From an uncultured Hymenobacter sp. (GTDB taxonomy: Bacteria; Bacteroidota; Bacteroidia; Cytophagales; Hymenobacteraceae), in the NCBI GenBank assembly GCA_913776615.1, contig CAJYPK010000048.1:124001-188000 (forward strand): a DNA stretch of 64,000 bases, given 5' to 3'. This document shows positions 45,104 through 54,189 of this stretch, piece by piece; positions within the stretch are counted from its first letter, which is position 1, and each line of letters begins with the position of its first letter. The notes beneath the pieces were generated by a model. The model was given only the letters and a program-made list of their open reading frames with translations, did no database searches and was not told where the DNA came from. The position numbers and the translations under genes are program-made.

Positions 45104-46273
45104 GTGCCCACTCCCGCCAGTACTTCTCTCGACTACGACGTGGCCCTCGTGGGGGCCGGCCCGGCGGGCACGGCCTGCGCGCTGGCCCTGCGCGGCAGTG
45201 GCCTGCGGGTGGCCTTGTTGGATAAATCCACTTTTCCCCGCGACAAGGTGTGCGGCGACGCCGTTCCGGGCCACGCGCTCAAGGCCTTAGCCCAGCTCGA
45301 CCCGGATTACGCGGCGGCCCTCTGGCGCACCGAGCCGCACGACGCCGTGCGCCGCAGCCGCCTGGTGGCCCCCGACGGCGGTAGCTTCTACCTGCACTGG
45401 CAACTGCCCACCTTCAACAGCCCCCGACTGGCCTTCGACGCCGCCCTGCTGGCCCTCGTGCGCCAGCACACGACGACCGAAATACTCGAAAGCGCCGCTC
45501 TCAAAAACGTGGAAATAACCACCGATTACGCCCACCTGCACCTGGCCGACGGCCGGGCAATCCGGACCGGCCTGGTCGTCGGCTGCGACGGGGCCAATTC
45601 GGTGGTGGGCCGCCGCCTGCTGCCCGAGCCCCGGCTGGCCCGCGCTCACCACAGCGCCGGCGTGCGCGCCTATTTCGAAAACGTGGCCGGGGCCGAGAGT
45701 GGCACCACCGAGTTTTTCTTCAGCCGCAGCCACCTGGCGGGCTACCTGTGGTTGTTTCCGGTGGGAGCGGGGCGCTACAACGTGGGGCTGGGAATGCTTT
45801 CGGAGCTGGTTTCCCAGCACAAGATCGACCTTAAAAAGCTGTTGCTGGAGCAATTGGCCACCCACCCCGGGCTGGCCAGCCGCTTCCGCGAGGCGCGTCA
45901 GCTCGGGGCCATTCAGGGCTTCGGGCTGCCGATGGGTGGCGGGCGGCAGCGCCCGGCCAGCGGGATGCGCTTCATGCTGTGCGGCGACGCGGCCTCGCTC
46001 ATCGACCCCTTGCAGGGCCACGGCATCGACCTGGCCATCCGCAGCGGCATCCTGGCGGCGGGGCAGGTGCGGGCGTGCTGCGAAAGGCAGAATTTCAGCG
46101 CCGGTTTTATGCAAGGCTACGATGAACAGCTGCGCCGGCAGCTCGGCCCGCAACTGGCTCACAGCTACCGTCTGCAGCGTCTGCTGGGCACCCGGCCCTG
46201 GCTCATGAACCTGGGTACGCGGCTGGCCCGGCTGCCCGGCCTGCGCGGCTGGGCGCAGCGGCTGGTGGGGTAG
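45104..46273 (+). CDS. FAD-dependent oxidoreductase, geranylgeranyl reductase family
   Basis: A 389-residue flavoprotein of the geranylgeranyl reductase-like family. The FAD-binding Rossmann motif (VALVGAGPAGTACALAL) lies at about 13-29, followed by DKSTFPRDKVCGDAV near 38-52, then GLVVGCDGANSVVGRRL near 150 and MLCGDAASLIDPLQGHGID near 292. Such enzymes reduce isoprenoid double bonds or act as monooxygenase-like oxidoreductases; the substrate here is unknown. The start is a GTG at 45104 because conserved sequence begins at once and a promoter-like box ends 4 nt earlier; a longer frame from 44918 adds 62 non-conserved residues. Confidence 0.88.
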   Translation: MPTPASTSLDYDVALVGAGPAGTACALALRGSGLRVALLDKSTFPRDKVCGDAVPGHALKALAQLDPDYAAALWRTEPHDAVRRSRLVAPDGGSFYLHWQLPTFNSPRLAFDAALLALVRQHTTTEILESAALKNVEITTDYAHLHLADGRAIRTGLVVGCDGANSVVGRRLLPEPRLARAHHSAGVRAYFENVAGAESGTTEFFFSRSHLAGYLWLFPVGAGRYNVGLGMLSELVSQHKIDLKKLLLEQLATHPGLASRFREARQLGAIQGFGLPMGGGRQRPASGMRFMLCGDAASLIDPLQGHGIDLAIRSGILAAGQVRACCERQNFSAGFMQGYDEQLRRQLGPQLAHSYRLQRLLGTRPWLMNLGTRLARLPGLRGWAQRLVG

Positions 46274-46356
46274 TAGTAGCTTGAGCAGGAATTGCCTGTC
46301 GGCATGACGGGTAGTTGTAGGCACTCTGCTGAAATAAGAGAAAAAGATTTCCTCCT

Positions 46357-47817
46357 ATGCGTCGCTTTTTACTACTGCTGCTATTCGCCGCGCTGGCTCT
46401 GCTGGGCGTGCTGCTCGTCAACACCCTGCGCCTGCCCAACCGCCAGCTGGCCGCCGTGCCCGCCGCCCCGGCGGTGGCCGTCGCGCCCGATTCGGCCCTG
46501 GCTCACCTGGCGGGGGCGCTGCGCATTCCCACCGTCTCGCGCAGTAAATACGCCGATACCGATACCGTGCCGTTCGACCAGCTGCAGGCCTACTTGCAAC
46601 GCACGTTTCCGCTCGTGCACCAGCAGCTCCGGCGGCAGACGGTCAACCACTACGGCCTGCTCTACGAGTGGCCCGGCACCGACCCGGCCCTGAAGCCCCT
46701 GCTGCTGCTGGCCCACCAGGATGTGGTGCCCGTACTGCCCGGTACCGAAGGCCAGTGGACGCGCCCGCCCTTCGCCGGGCAGCAGGCCGGCGGCTACCTC
46801 TACAGCCGCGGCGCCCTTGACGACAAGCTCAACGTGCTCGGCCAGCTCGAAGCCGTGGAGGCCCTGCTCCGCGCCGGTTTCCGGCCCCGGCGTACCGTGC
46901 TGCTGGCCTTCGGGCACGACGAGGAAACCCTGGGCCAGCGCGGCGCGGCGGCCCTGGCCGCGCTGGTGCAAAAGCTGCACCCGCAGCTCGAAATGGTGTT
47001 CGACGAGGGCGGCCTCGTGAAAGCCGACGGCGTGGCGGGCCTGACCCAGCCCGTGGCCCTGGTGGGCGTGAGCGAGAAGGGTTACCTGACCCTGGAACTG
47101 TCGGCTACCGGGCAGGGCGGGCATTCTTCCATGCCGCCGGCCCTCACGAGCGTGGGCCGGGTAGCGGCGGCCGTGGCCCGGCTGGAAGCCGCGCCCTTCC
47201 CGGCCCGGCTCGACGGTGGGGTGAGCGGCCTGCTGGCGTACCTGGCCCCGGCCGTGCCGTTTGGCAAGCGCTTAGTGTTCGCCAATCAGTGGCTATTTGG
47301 TGGGCTCATTAAGAAGTCGCTGGCCGCCACGCCCTCCGGCAACGCGGCGCTGCGTACTACCACCGCGCCCACCATCATCCGGGGCGGGGAGAAAGACAAC
47401 GTGCTACCCATCGGGGCCACGGCCACCGTCAACTTCCGGCTGCTGCCCGGCGATTCGGTCGCCGCCGTGCTGCGCCGGGTGCGCGAGGTGATTGACGACC
47501 CGCAGGTGCAGGTAAAAATGCTTGGTTCCGGGCGGCCCGCCTCGCCCGTATCGGGCACCGACAATGCGGCCTTCACCGCCCTGCACCGCACCATCAAGAG
47601 CGTGTTTCCGCAGGCGCTGGTGGCCCCTTACGTGGTGGTTGGGGCCACCGACGCCCGGGCCTACGCCCACCTCTGCCCGCAGGCTACCTACCGCTTCATG
47701 CCCGTGCTCATGGACCAGGCCGCCATCGAAAGCCTGCATGGTACCAACGAGCGCCTACGCCCCAGCGCCTACCAGGACCTCATTCGCTTCTACGCCGCGC
47801 TTATTAGAAATACGTAA
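46357..47817 (+). CDS. M20-family metallopeptidase (carboxypeptidase / PM20D1-like)
   Basis: A 486-residue zinc peptidase with an N-terminal membrane anchor (RRFLLLLLFAALALLGVLLV). Catalytic and metal residues are in the usual places: LLAHQDVVPV near 125, SRGALDDKLNVLG near 151, FGHDEETLGQRG near 188 (catalytic Glu and ligand Glu), FDEGG near 214 and the final His in ESLHGTNERL near 461. The dimerisation domain includes GQGGHSSMPP near 251. The length fits the larger N-acyl-amino-acid hydrolase (PM20D1-like) branch. The active site would face the periplasm. A palindrome begins two bases after its stop codon. Confidence 0.9.
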   Translation: MRRFLLLLLFAALALLGVLLVNTLRLPNRQLAAVPAAPAVAVAPDSALAHLAGALRIPTVSRSKYADTDTVPFDQLQAYLQRTFPLVHQQLRRQTVNHYGLLYEWPGTDPALKPLLLLAHQDVVPVLPGTEGQWTRPPFAGQQAGGYLYSRGALDDKLNVLGQLEAVEALLRAGFRPRRTVLLAFGHDEETLGQRGAAALAALVQKLHPQLEMVFDEGGLVKADGVAGLTQPVALVGVSEKGYLTLELSATGQGGHSSMPPALTSVGRVAAAVARLEAAPFPARLDGGVSGLLAYLAPAVPFGKRLVFANQWLFGGLIKKSLAATPSGNAALRTTTAPTIIRGGEKDNVLPIGATATVNFRLLPGDSVAAVLRRVREVIDDPQVQVKMLGSGRPASPVSGTDNAAFTALHRTIKSVFPQALVAPYVVVGATDARAYAHLCPQATYRFMPVLMDQAAIESLHGTNERLRPSAYQDLIRFYAALIRNT

Positions 47818-47819
47818 TC

Positions 47820-47899
47820 TGTAGGGTAAGCTTTAGCTTGCCCGGCGTCCGGCGAGCCGCGACCCACCTCACGCGGGGCAAGCTAAAGCTTACCCTACA
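47820..47899. repeat. Palindrome of the TAGGGTAAGCTTTAGC type
   Basis: Twenty-four-bp perfect arms (TGTAGGGTAAGCTTTAGC and complement, plus TTGCCC) around a 32-nt loop, between the peptidase and ankyrin genes. A single arm of this family occurs at 24252-24274. Confidence 0.75.
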
Positions 47900-47918
47900 C
47901 CGAAACATCATAAAAACT

Positions 47919-48422
47919 ATGTCCTTTACCTCTGCCCAGCCCATCGACCTGCTCTACGACGCCGCCCGCCGCGGTGACGTGGCCGAAATCAAGCGCCTCC
48001 TGGAAGACCCCAAAGTCTACCTCAACGCTCAAAACGGCAAGGGCTACACCGCCCTCATCCTGGCCACCTACGACGGCCACCTCGACGCCGCCCGCGTGCT
48101 GCTCGACGCCGGGGCCAACCCCAACCTGCAAGACGCCAGCGGCAACTCGGCCCTGATGGGCGTCAGCTTCAAGGGCTACGCCGACATTGCGCGCCTGCTC
48201 ATCGAGCGCCACGCCAGCCTCGACCTGCGCAACGGCAATGGCGGCACGGCCCTCATGTTTGCCACCCTCTTCGGCCGCAACGAGATTGTGAAAATCCTGC
48301 TCGACGCCGGGGCCGACGCCACCATCAAGGACGCCCGCGGCCTCACCGCCTTGCACCTGGCCGGCCAGCAGGGCAACGAGGAAGCCTGGAAGCTGCTCGG
48401 CGGCCCTGAGCAGGAGGATTAA
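47919..48422 (+). CDS. Ankyrin-repeat protein
   Basis: A 167-residue protein made of about four to five ankyrin repeats: LYDAARRGDVAEIKRLLED, GYTALILATYDGHLDAARVL, GNSALMGVSFKGYADIARLL, GTALMFATLFGRNEIVKILL and GLTALHLAGQQGNEEAWKLL. There is no signal peptide or other domain, so it is a cytoplasmic protein-protein interaction module of unknown partner. I use the ATG at 47919; the upstream frame runs through the palindrome. It converges on an SDR gene with a REP-like terminator between. Confidence 0.9.
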   Translation: MSFTSAQPIDLLYDAARRGDVAEIKRLLEDPKVYLNAQNGKGYTALILATYDGHLDAARVLLDAGANPNLQDASGNSALMGVSFKGYADIARLLIERHASLDLRNGNGGTALMFATLFGRNEIVKILLDAGADATIKDARGLTALHLAGQQGNEEAWKLLGGPEQED

Positions 48423-48454
48423 GTAAATCGCTTGACAAGCAGGCGGTATAATAA

Positions 48455-48562
48455 AAAACCGTCCGTCATGCTGAGCTTGCGAAGCATCTTATCAGGAAGG
48501 AGCAGCTCGCCCCGTTCTACCCTGACAAGATGCTTCGCAAGCTCAGCATGACGGACGGTTTT
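48455..48562. repeat. REP-like palindrome of the GTCATGCTGAG family (bidirectional terminator)
   Basis: Forty-two-bp near-perfect arms (AAAACCGTCCGTCATGCTGA and on to CATCTTATCAGG, mirrored), ending in GGTTTT on either strand. It lies between convergent stop codons. Confidence 0.85.
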
Positions 48563-48594
48563 CCTTGAGTTAATGATACCGCCCGAGTTGGCTT

Positions 48595-49383
48595 TTAAAT
48601 ACTGCGGATTACGCCGCCGTCGGCGCGTACCGAGGCCCCGTTGGTAGCGGCGGCCAGGGGGCTGACGAGGAAGGCCGCCGTATTAGCAATCTCATCGACC
48701 GTGATGAAGCGCTGGAGCAGCGACGAGGGCCGCGCATCGCGGAAAAATTCGTGTTCGGCTTCCTCGCGGGTCTTGCCTTCGCCGGCCAGCTTCTTCAAAA
48801 ATTCTTCGACGCCCTCCGAGGCCGTGGGGCCGGGTAGCAGCGAGTTCACGGTGACCTGGGTGCCCTTGGTGAGCTCGGCCAGGCCCCGCGCCACGGCCAG
48901 CTGGGCCGTTTTGGTGGTGCCGTATTGAATCATCTCGGCCGGAATCTGGAAGCCCGACTCGCTCGAAATGAAGAGAATACGGCCCCAGTCTTGCTTGAGC
49001 ATCAGGGGGAAATACTGGCGCGACAGGCGCACCCCGCTCAGGACGTTGACCTCGAAAAAGTGCAGCCAGTCGGCATCGGTGATGTCGGCGAAGGGCTTGG
49101 GCTCAAAAATGCCCACGTTGTTAATGAGGATATCTACCGTCGGCACTTGCTTGAGCAGGTTGTCAACCTGCGCGGCATCGCCAAAATCGACGGCCACGCC
49201 GCGCACGCTGGCCCCCGGCGTTTGGGCCAGAATGGTTTGCCGGGCTTCGTCGAGGCGCGCCTGGGTGCGTCCCGTGAGGATGACGGCCGCGCCCTCGGCA
49301 GCCAGCCGCCGGGCAATGGCCAGCCCGATGCCGCCCGTCGAGCCCGTGATGAGGGCCGTCTTATGGGTGAGTTGGAGGTCCAT
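48595..49383 (-). CDS. SDR-family oxidoreductase
   Basis: A 262-residue classical short-chain dehydrogenase/reductase. Cofactor motif TGSTGGIGLA at about 14-23, NNVG near 88-91, and the catalytic Ser in ISSESG near 139 with Tyr-x3-Lys in YGTTK near 154. LTGRTQARLDEAR after the second strand suggests NADP preference. The C-terminal ADGGVIRSI is usual for the fold. The substrate is unknown. Neighbours give no pathway. Confidence 0.9.
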   Translation of the reverse strand: MDLQLTHKTALITGSTGGIGLAIARRLAAEGAAVILTGRTQARLDEARQTILAQTPGASVRGVAVDFGDAAQVDNLLKQVPTVDILINNVGIFEPKPFADITDADWLHFFEVNVLSGVRLSRQYFPLMLKQDWGRILFISSESGFQIPAEMIQYGTTKTAQLAVARGLAELTKGTQVTVNSLLPGPTASEGVEEFLKKLAGEGKTREEAEHEFFRDARPSSLLQRFITVDEIANTAAFLVSPLAAATNGASVRADGGVIRSI

Positions 49384-49552
49384 GAGGTTGGAAAAGGAAA
49401 AGGGTGTTCGGACCTAAACCCGCTAGGGGCCGATTTTGATTTTCCAGGGACGCAAAGGCGGTCAGTGCCCCGCGTAAGGCAGCAGCCGAACCAACCTTTC
49501 GCCCGCGCGGCGGGTACATGCCTCGGCCGGGGCGGAACCCCGGCCGTTGCTT

Positions 49553-50650
49553 ATGAAAAACTACGCGACTCAACTACTCACCCAATTGCCCGACGGGCTG
49601 TCGGCCCTGCTGGTGGTAGGCGGCAGCCTGGTGGCCGGCTGGCTGCTGAAGGTCGGGATTTTCTGGCTGCTGCGCGCCTACGAGCGGCGCACGAGCTCCA
49701 CGCTGGCCGGCTCGGTCGTGCGGCACCTGGGCACGCCAGCCGCCTACTTTATCCCGGTGCTGCTGGTGGCGGTGCTGCTGCCCCTGGCCGCGCTGGAGCC
49801 CGGCCCGCTCGAAGCCGTTCGCCGGGTGGTGGGCATCGCCTCCATCGTGACGTTTGCCTGGGTGCTGACGCAGGTCATGGACGTGCTCGAAGACCTGGTG
49901 CTGGCCCACTACCGCCTCGACCGCGACAACAACCTGGCCGTGCGCAAGCTGCTCACGCAGTTGCAGTTCGTGAAGAAAATCGGCGTCTCGCTCATTTTCT
50001 TCGTGGCCCTGGCCCTGGTGCTGATGAGCTTCGCCACGGTGCGGCGCATCGGGGCGGGCCTGCTCACCTCGGCGGGCATTGCCAGCGTGATTATCGGCTT
50101 CGCGGCCCAGCGCTCGCTGGCCAACCTGCTGGCGGGCTTCCAGATCGCCTTCACCCAGCCCATCCGCATCGACGACGTGCTGGTGGTGGAGGGCGAGTGG
50201 GGCCGGGTGGAGGAAATCACCTTCACCAACGTCATCATGAAGCTCTGGGACGAGCGCCGGCTGGTGCTGCCGCTCGATTATTTCATCGAAAAGCCCTTCC
50301 AGAACTGGACGCGCACCTCGTCGCAGCTACTGGGTACGGTCTTCCTGCACGTCGATTACAGCCTGCCCGTAGAAGCCGTGCGCACCGAGCTGACGCGCAT
50401 CGCGGCCGGCACCCCGCGCTGGGACGGCCGCGTGGCCCTCGTGCACGTCACCGACGCCCAGAAGCGTACCCTGCAACTACGCATCCTGGTGAGCGCCGCC
50501 GACGCCTCCACGGCCTTCGAGCTCCGCTGCGAGGTGCGTGAAAAGCTGGTGGCCTTCATCCAGACGCACTACCCCGAGTGCCTGCCCAAAACCCGCGCCG
50601 TGGTCGATGGCCCCGAGCCAGCGGCCGCCGCACCCACGCTAGTGGGCTAG
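49553..50650 (+). CDS. Mechanosensitive ion channel (MscS family)
   Basis: A 365-residue inner-membrane channel that would open under membrane tension to release solutes on osmotic downshock. Four hydrophobic segments precede the pore helix, which has the Ala/Gly packing pattern (AGLLTSAGIASVIIGFAAQ near 178). The MscS beta domain follows, with FQIAFTQPIRIDDVLVVEG and VEEITFTNVIMKLWDERRL, then the C-terminal alpha/beta domain. A TTG two codons earlier (49547) is a less likely start. Its last 4 bp overlap the convergent DUF1304 gene. Confidence 0.93.
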   Translation: MKNYATQLLTQLPDGLSALLVVGGSLVAGWLLKVGIFWLLRAYERRTSSTLAGSVVRHLGTPAAYFIPVLLVAVLLPLAALEPGPLEAVRRVVGIASIVTFAWVLTQVMDVLEDLVLAHYRLDRDNNLAVRKLLTQLQFVKKIGVSLIFFVALALVLMSFATVRRIGAGLLTSAGIASVIIGFAAQRSLANLLAGFQIAFTQPIRIDDVLVVEGEWGRVEEITFTNVIMKLWDERRLVLPLDYFIEKPFQNWTRTSSQLLGTVFLHVDYSLPVEAVRTELTRIAAGTPRWDGRVALVHVTDAQKRTLQLRILVSAADASTAFELRCEVREKLVAFIQTHYPECLPKTRAVVDGPEPAAAAPTLVG

Positions 50651-51009
50651 GCCAGCCACAGCGCCGCCAGGGCCAGCGCCGCCGGCAGCGTCTGCACGAG
50701 CAAAATGCGCCCGCCCGCCGTGGCCGCCCCGTAAATCCCCGCCACCGCCACGCACCCCAGAAAAAACGTGCCCACGCTACGGTGCCACGCCGGGTCGGCA
50801 ATTAGCAGCGCCCACACCAGCCCCGCCACCAGGAAGCCATTATACAAGCCCTGATTACCCGCCAGCGTCTTGGTCGCCGGAAACAGCTCGGCCGGCAGCG
50901 ACTTAAATACCTTCGGCCCCTGCGATACCCAGGCAAACATCTCCAGCCACACGATGTAGGCGTGGATGAGGGCTATTAAAGCGATGAGGAGCTGGCTGAG
51001 TAGGTGCAT
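50647..51009 (-). CDS. DUF1304 membrane protein
   Basis: A 120-residue protein with four predicted membrane helices. The family marker is GNQGLYNGFLVAGLVWAL near residue 51, after LEMFAWVSQGPKVF near 22. Function is not known. It converges on mscS with a 4-bp overlap of the two stop ends, so no terminator fits between them. Confidence 0.88.
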   Translation of the reverse strand: MHLLSQLLIALIALIHAYIVWLEMFAWVSQGPKVFKSLPAELFPATKTLAGNQGLYNGFLVAGLVWALLIADPAWHRSVGTFFLGCVAVAGIYGAATAGGRILLVQTLPAALALAALWLA

Positions 51010-51029
51010 AGAGTACCCTATCTATTATT

Positions 51030-51986
51030 TTAGTCTTCGGTGAAAAAGTCTGTATCCAATTTTTTTATCTCGTATACGTTTGTTGTTGATACACCGACAT
51101 TATAGTCAATCATGTACTGTGCTAATTGTTCTCCATCAATAAGAACAATCTTGGTTTCATTTTTGGGAGCAAAATTTTTAGCCTCATTAGTAAACTTGTC
51201 CGTAGTGATAAAAACGCCTTTTTTAGCGCCTTGCCCAGCCAAAGCGCCGACAAAGCTCTGTACATCTGGGCGTCCTACGGGGCTATTCCATCTTTTTGCT
51301 TGTATGTAAATAATGTCTAAGCCTAATTTATCTTCTTTAATAATTCCATCAATGCCATCATCGCCAGACTTTTTAGTTGTGGTGCCTGCTTCCTTTAGAG
51401 AGCCGCCGTAGCCCATTTTGACCAGTAAGTCCACAACCAGTTTTTCAAAGAAAAAGGGTGAAACACTTTTTAGGGTACTAATTATATCCTGTACTAAGCT
51501 AGCCCTCAGTTGCTGATAGGCATTTTCTAGTGCCTCGTCAGGCGTCTTAATCTCATCAGGAATCTGTTTTTCTATAATAGATTTTATTGATACAATTCCT
51601 TCTTTTGAAGAAGTTTTTTCTACTATATTCGTGCTAGCTTTTCCACCGGTGACAAATTCAATATAAGACGGATACTGGCTAAGAAACTTTAGATTTATTT
51701 TAGGAGGAGGATTTTCTATAACGGCTGCGCCTGATGGACTTATCTTAATTATATTTTTTTTGGGAGATTCAAGAAGTCCAGCTTTCTTCAAATATGTTTT
51801 CGCCCAGCCAACACGGTTATCAAATACAGGTTGTTTTCCGCTAGGTAATAGTTCATTTCTGTCCTGATCTGATAGGCCAAAAAATATGGCTAATTCTTCT
51901 TTGATTAATGTCATGCTTCTTTCGGATCCATCCTTTACTGTATTCAATAGAGGAAGCATGATGGATTGAAAATCTGGGACAGGCAT
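51030..51986 (-). CDS. Mrr-type restriction endonuclease
   Basis: A 318-residue protein of the Mrr family. Residues 1-100 are a winged-helix Mrr_N-type domain (PDFQSIMLPLLNTVKDG, NRVGWAKTYLKKAGLLE). The C-terminal half is the PD-(D/E)xK nuclease: FEKLVVDLLVKMGYGG near 184, GDDGIDGIIKED near 207 and IIYIQAKRWNSPVGRPDVQ near 223, giving the D...QAK active site, then FITTDKFTNEAKNFA. Such enzymes cut methylated foreign DNA. The gene is markedly AT-rich compared with its surroundings and has no methylase partner, which fits a stand-alone methylation-dependent nuclease and recent transfer. Confidence 0.92.
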   Translation of the reverse strand: MPVPDFQSIMLPLLNTVKDGSERSMTLIKEELAIFFGLSDQDRNELLPSGKQPVFDNRVGWAKTYLKKAGLLESPKKNIIKISPSGAAVIENPPPKINLKFLSQYPSYIEFVTGGKASTNIVEKTSSKEGIVSIKSIIEKQIPDEIKTPDEALENAYQQLRASLVQDIISTLKSVSPFFFEKLVVDLLVKMGYGGSLKEAGTTTKKSGDDGIDGIIKEDKLGLDIIYIQAKRWNSPVGRPDVQSFVGALAGQGAKKGVFITTDKFTNEAKNFAPKNETKIVLIDGEQLAQYMIDYNVGVSTTNVYEIKKLDTDFFTED

Positions 51987-52025
51987 GGTAAAGAGCTTTA
52001 TTATTTATGAAAAAAAATGAGTAGG

Positions 52026-54182
52026 CTACTCTTCCAGTTTGCTTAAAATCTCCAGCGCCGCCTTGGCGATCACCGTGCCCGGCCCGTAGATGCCGGCCAC
52101 GCCGGCGTCGTAGAGCTGCTGGTAATCCTGGGGCGGGATGACGCCGCCGGCGATGACGAGGATATCGGGGCGGCCTTCCTTTTGCAGTTCGGCGATGAGC
52201 TGGGGTAGCAGGGTGTTGTGGCCGGCGGCCAGGCTGCTCACGCCCACTACGTGCACGTCGTTGTCGACGGCCTGGCGGGCGACCTCGGCGGGGGTTTGGA
52301 AGAGGGGGGCCAGGTCCACGTCGAAGCCCACGTCGGCGAAGGAGGTGGCGATGATTTTGGCGCCGCGGTCGTGGCCGTCCTGGCCCATTTTGGCCACGAG
52401 CATGCGGGGGCGGCGGCCCTCGCGGGCGGCGAAGTCTTCGGCGGCCTGGCGGGCCTGGGCAAACTCGGCGTTTTCGCTCATGCCCTGCTGGTACACGCCC
52501 TGCACGGTGCGGCTGGTGGCCTGGTGGCGGCCCCAGGCGGCTTCGAGCGCGTCGGAGATTTCACCGAGGGTGGCGCGGGCGCGGGCGGCGGTTACGGCCA
52601 GGGCGAGTAAATTGTGAGTGGTGAATTGTGAATTGTGAGTTGCTTCGGTAGAAGTTGCCGTAGCTGGGTCACTTTGAGCGGCTTGGGTGAGGGCGGCTAG
52701 GGCGGCTTGCACGGCCGCGTTGTCGCGCTCGGCGCGGATTTTCTTCAGGCGGGCTACCTGGCTTTCGCGCACCGCGTCGTTGTCGATTTGCAGGACTTCG
52801 AGCGGGGCCTCGCCCTCGGGGGCCAGAAATTTATTCACCCCTACGATGACTTCCTGGCCGGTGTCGATGCGGGCCTGCTTGCGGGCGGCGGCTTCCTCGA
52901 TGCGGAGCTTGGGCAGGCCGGTTTCGATGGCAGCGGCCATGCCACCGAGGGCCTCGACTTCCTCCATGAGCGCCCAGGCCTGGTTGGCGAGGTCGGCGGT
53001 GAGGCTTTCCACGTAGTAGGAGCCGCCCCAGGGGTCCACCACCTTGGTGATGTCGGTTTCGTGCTGGAGGTAGAGCTGGGTGTTGCGGGCGATGCGGGCC
53101 GAGAAGTCGGTGGGCAGGGCCAGCGCCTCGTCGAGGGCATTGGTGTGCAGGCTCTGGGTGCCCCCGAGGGCCGCGGCCAGGGCTTCTACCGTGGTGCGGG
53201 CCACGTTGTTGAAGGGGTCCTGGGCGGTGAGCGAGTAGCCCGAGGTCTGGCAGTGGGTGCGCAGGGCCAGGCTTTTATCGCTCTGGGGGTTGAACTGCTT
53301 GAGCAGCTTGGCCCAGAGCAGACGGCCGGCGCGTAGCTTGGCAATTTCCAGGAAGTGGTTCATGCCGATGCCCCAGAAGAAGGAGAGGCGCGGGGCAAAG
53401 TCGTCAATCTTAAGCCCCGCCGCCAGCCCGGCGCGCACGTACTGCAAGCCGTCGGCCAGGGTGTAGGCCAGCTCCAGCTCGGCGGTGGCCCCGGCCTCGT
53501 GCATGTGGTAGCCCGAGATGCTGATGCTGTTGAACTTGGGCATGTGCTGCGCCGTGTAGGCGAAGATGTCGGCAATAAGCCGCATGCTCGGCGCGGGCGG
53601 GTAGATGTAGGTGTTGCGCACCATGAACTCCTTCAGAATGTCGTTCTGAATGGTGCCCGTCAGCTTCTCGGGCGGCACGCCCTGCTCCTCGGCCGCCACG
53701 ATGAAGAAGGCCAGCACCGGCAGCACGGCCCCGTTCATGGTCATACTCACCGACATCTCGCCCAGGGGAATCTGGTCGAACAGGATTTTCATGTCCTCCA
53801 CCGAGTCGATGGCCACGCCGGCCTTGCCCACGTCGCCCACCACGCGGGGGTGGTCCGAGTCGTAGCCCCGGTGCGTAGCCAGGTCGAAGGCCACGCTCAG
53901 GCCCTTCTGCCCGCCAGCCAGGTTGCGGCGGTAAAAGGCATTCGATTCCTCGGCCGTGGAAAAGCCCGCGTACTGGCGCACGGTCCAGGGCGAGCGCACG
54001 TACATGCTGGCGTAGGGCCCGCGCAGGTAAGGCGCGATGCCCGCGCCGAAGCCTAGGTGCGGCAGGTGCGCCGCGTCGGCGGCGGTGTACACGGCCGGGC
54101 CGGTGGCGGGGTAGTCGGCGGGCTTGGCCGGGGCGGGTAGACTGGCGGCGTCGTAGGCGATAGTGGAAAAGTCGGGACGCAT
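52026..54182 (-). CDS. mutB: Methylmalonyl-CoA mutase, large (B12-binding, catalytic) subunit
   Basis: Interconverts (R)-methylmalonyl-CoA and succinyl-CoA using adenosylcobalamin. The 718-residue protein has the substrate-binding TIM barrel (MYVRSPWTVRQYAGFST near 60, GLSVAFDLATHRGYDSDHPR near 93, RTHCQTSGYSLTAQDPFNN near 307) and the B12 domain with KMGQDGHDRGAK near 589 (His is the cobalt ligand) and VVGVSSLAAGH. Between them, about residues 514-524, is a short in-frame insertion made of repeat words (HNSQFTTHNLL). The small-subunit gene lies upstream, separated by a hypothetical gene, all on the minus strand. Confidence 0.96.
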   Translation of the reverse strand: MRPDFSTIAYDAASLPAPAKPADYPATGPAVYTAADAAHLPHLGFGAGIAPYLRGPYASMYVRSPWTVRQYAGFSTAEESNAFYRRNLAGGQKGLSVAFDLATHRGYDSDHPRVVGDVGKAGVAIDSVEDMKILFDQIPLGEMSVSMTMNGAVLPVLAFFIVAAEEQGVPPEKLTGTIQNDILKEFMVRNTYIYPPAPSMRLIADIFAYTAQHMPKFNSISISGYHMHEAGATAELELAYTLADGLQYVRAGLAAGLKIDDFAPRLSFFWGIGMNHFLEIAKLRAGRLLWAKLLKQFNPQSDKSLALRTHCQTSGYSLTAQDPFNNVARTTVEALAAALGGTQSLHTNALDEALALPTDFSARIARNTQLYLQHETDITKVVDPWGGSYYVESLTADLANQAWALMEEVEALGGMAAAIETGLPKLRIEEAAARKQARIDTGQEVIVGVNKFLAPEGEAPLEVLQIDNDAVRESQVARLKKIRAERDNAAVQAALAALTQAAQSDPATATSTEATHNSQFTTHNLLALAVTAARARATLGEISDALEAAWGRHQATSRTVQGVYQQGMSENAEFAQARQAAEDFAAREGRRPRMLVAKMGQDGHDRGAKIIATSFADVGFDVDLAPLFQTPAEVARQAVDNDVHVVGVSSLAAGHNTLLPQLIAELQKEGRPDILVIAGGVIPPQDYQQLYDAGVAGIYGPGTVIAKAALEILSKLEE
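52609..52642 (-). repeat. Word array inserted in frame in mutB
   Basis: ATTGTGAGTGGTGAATTGTG and a further GTGAATTGTGAGTT lie inside mutB, in the linker between barrel and B12 domain. The words are the same as in the array at 27948-28157. Confidence 0.65.
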
Positions 54183-54189
54183 GAGGTCG

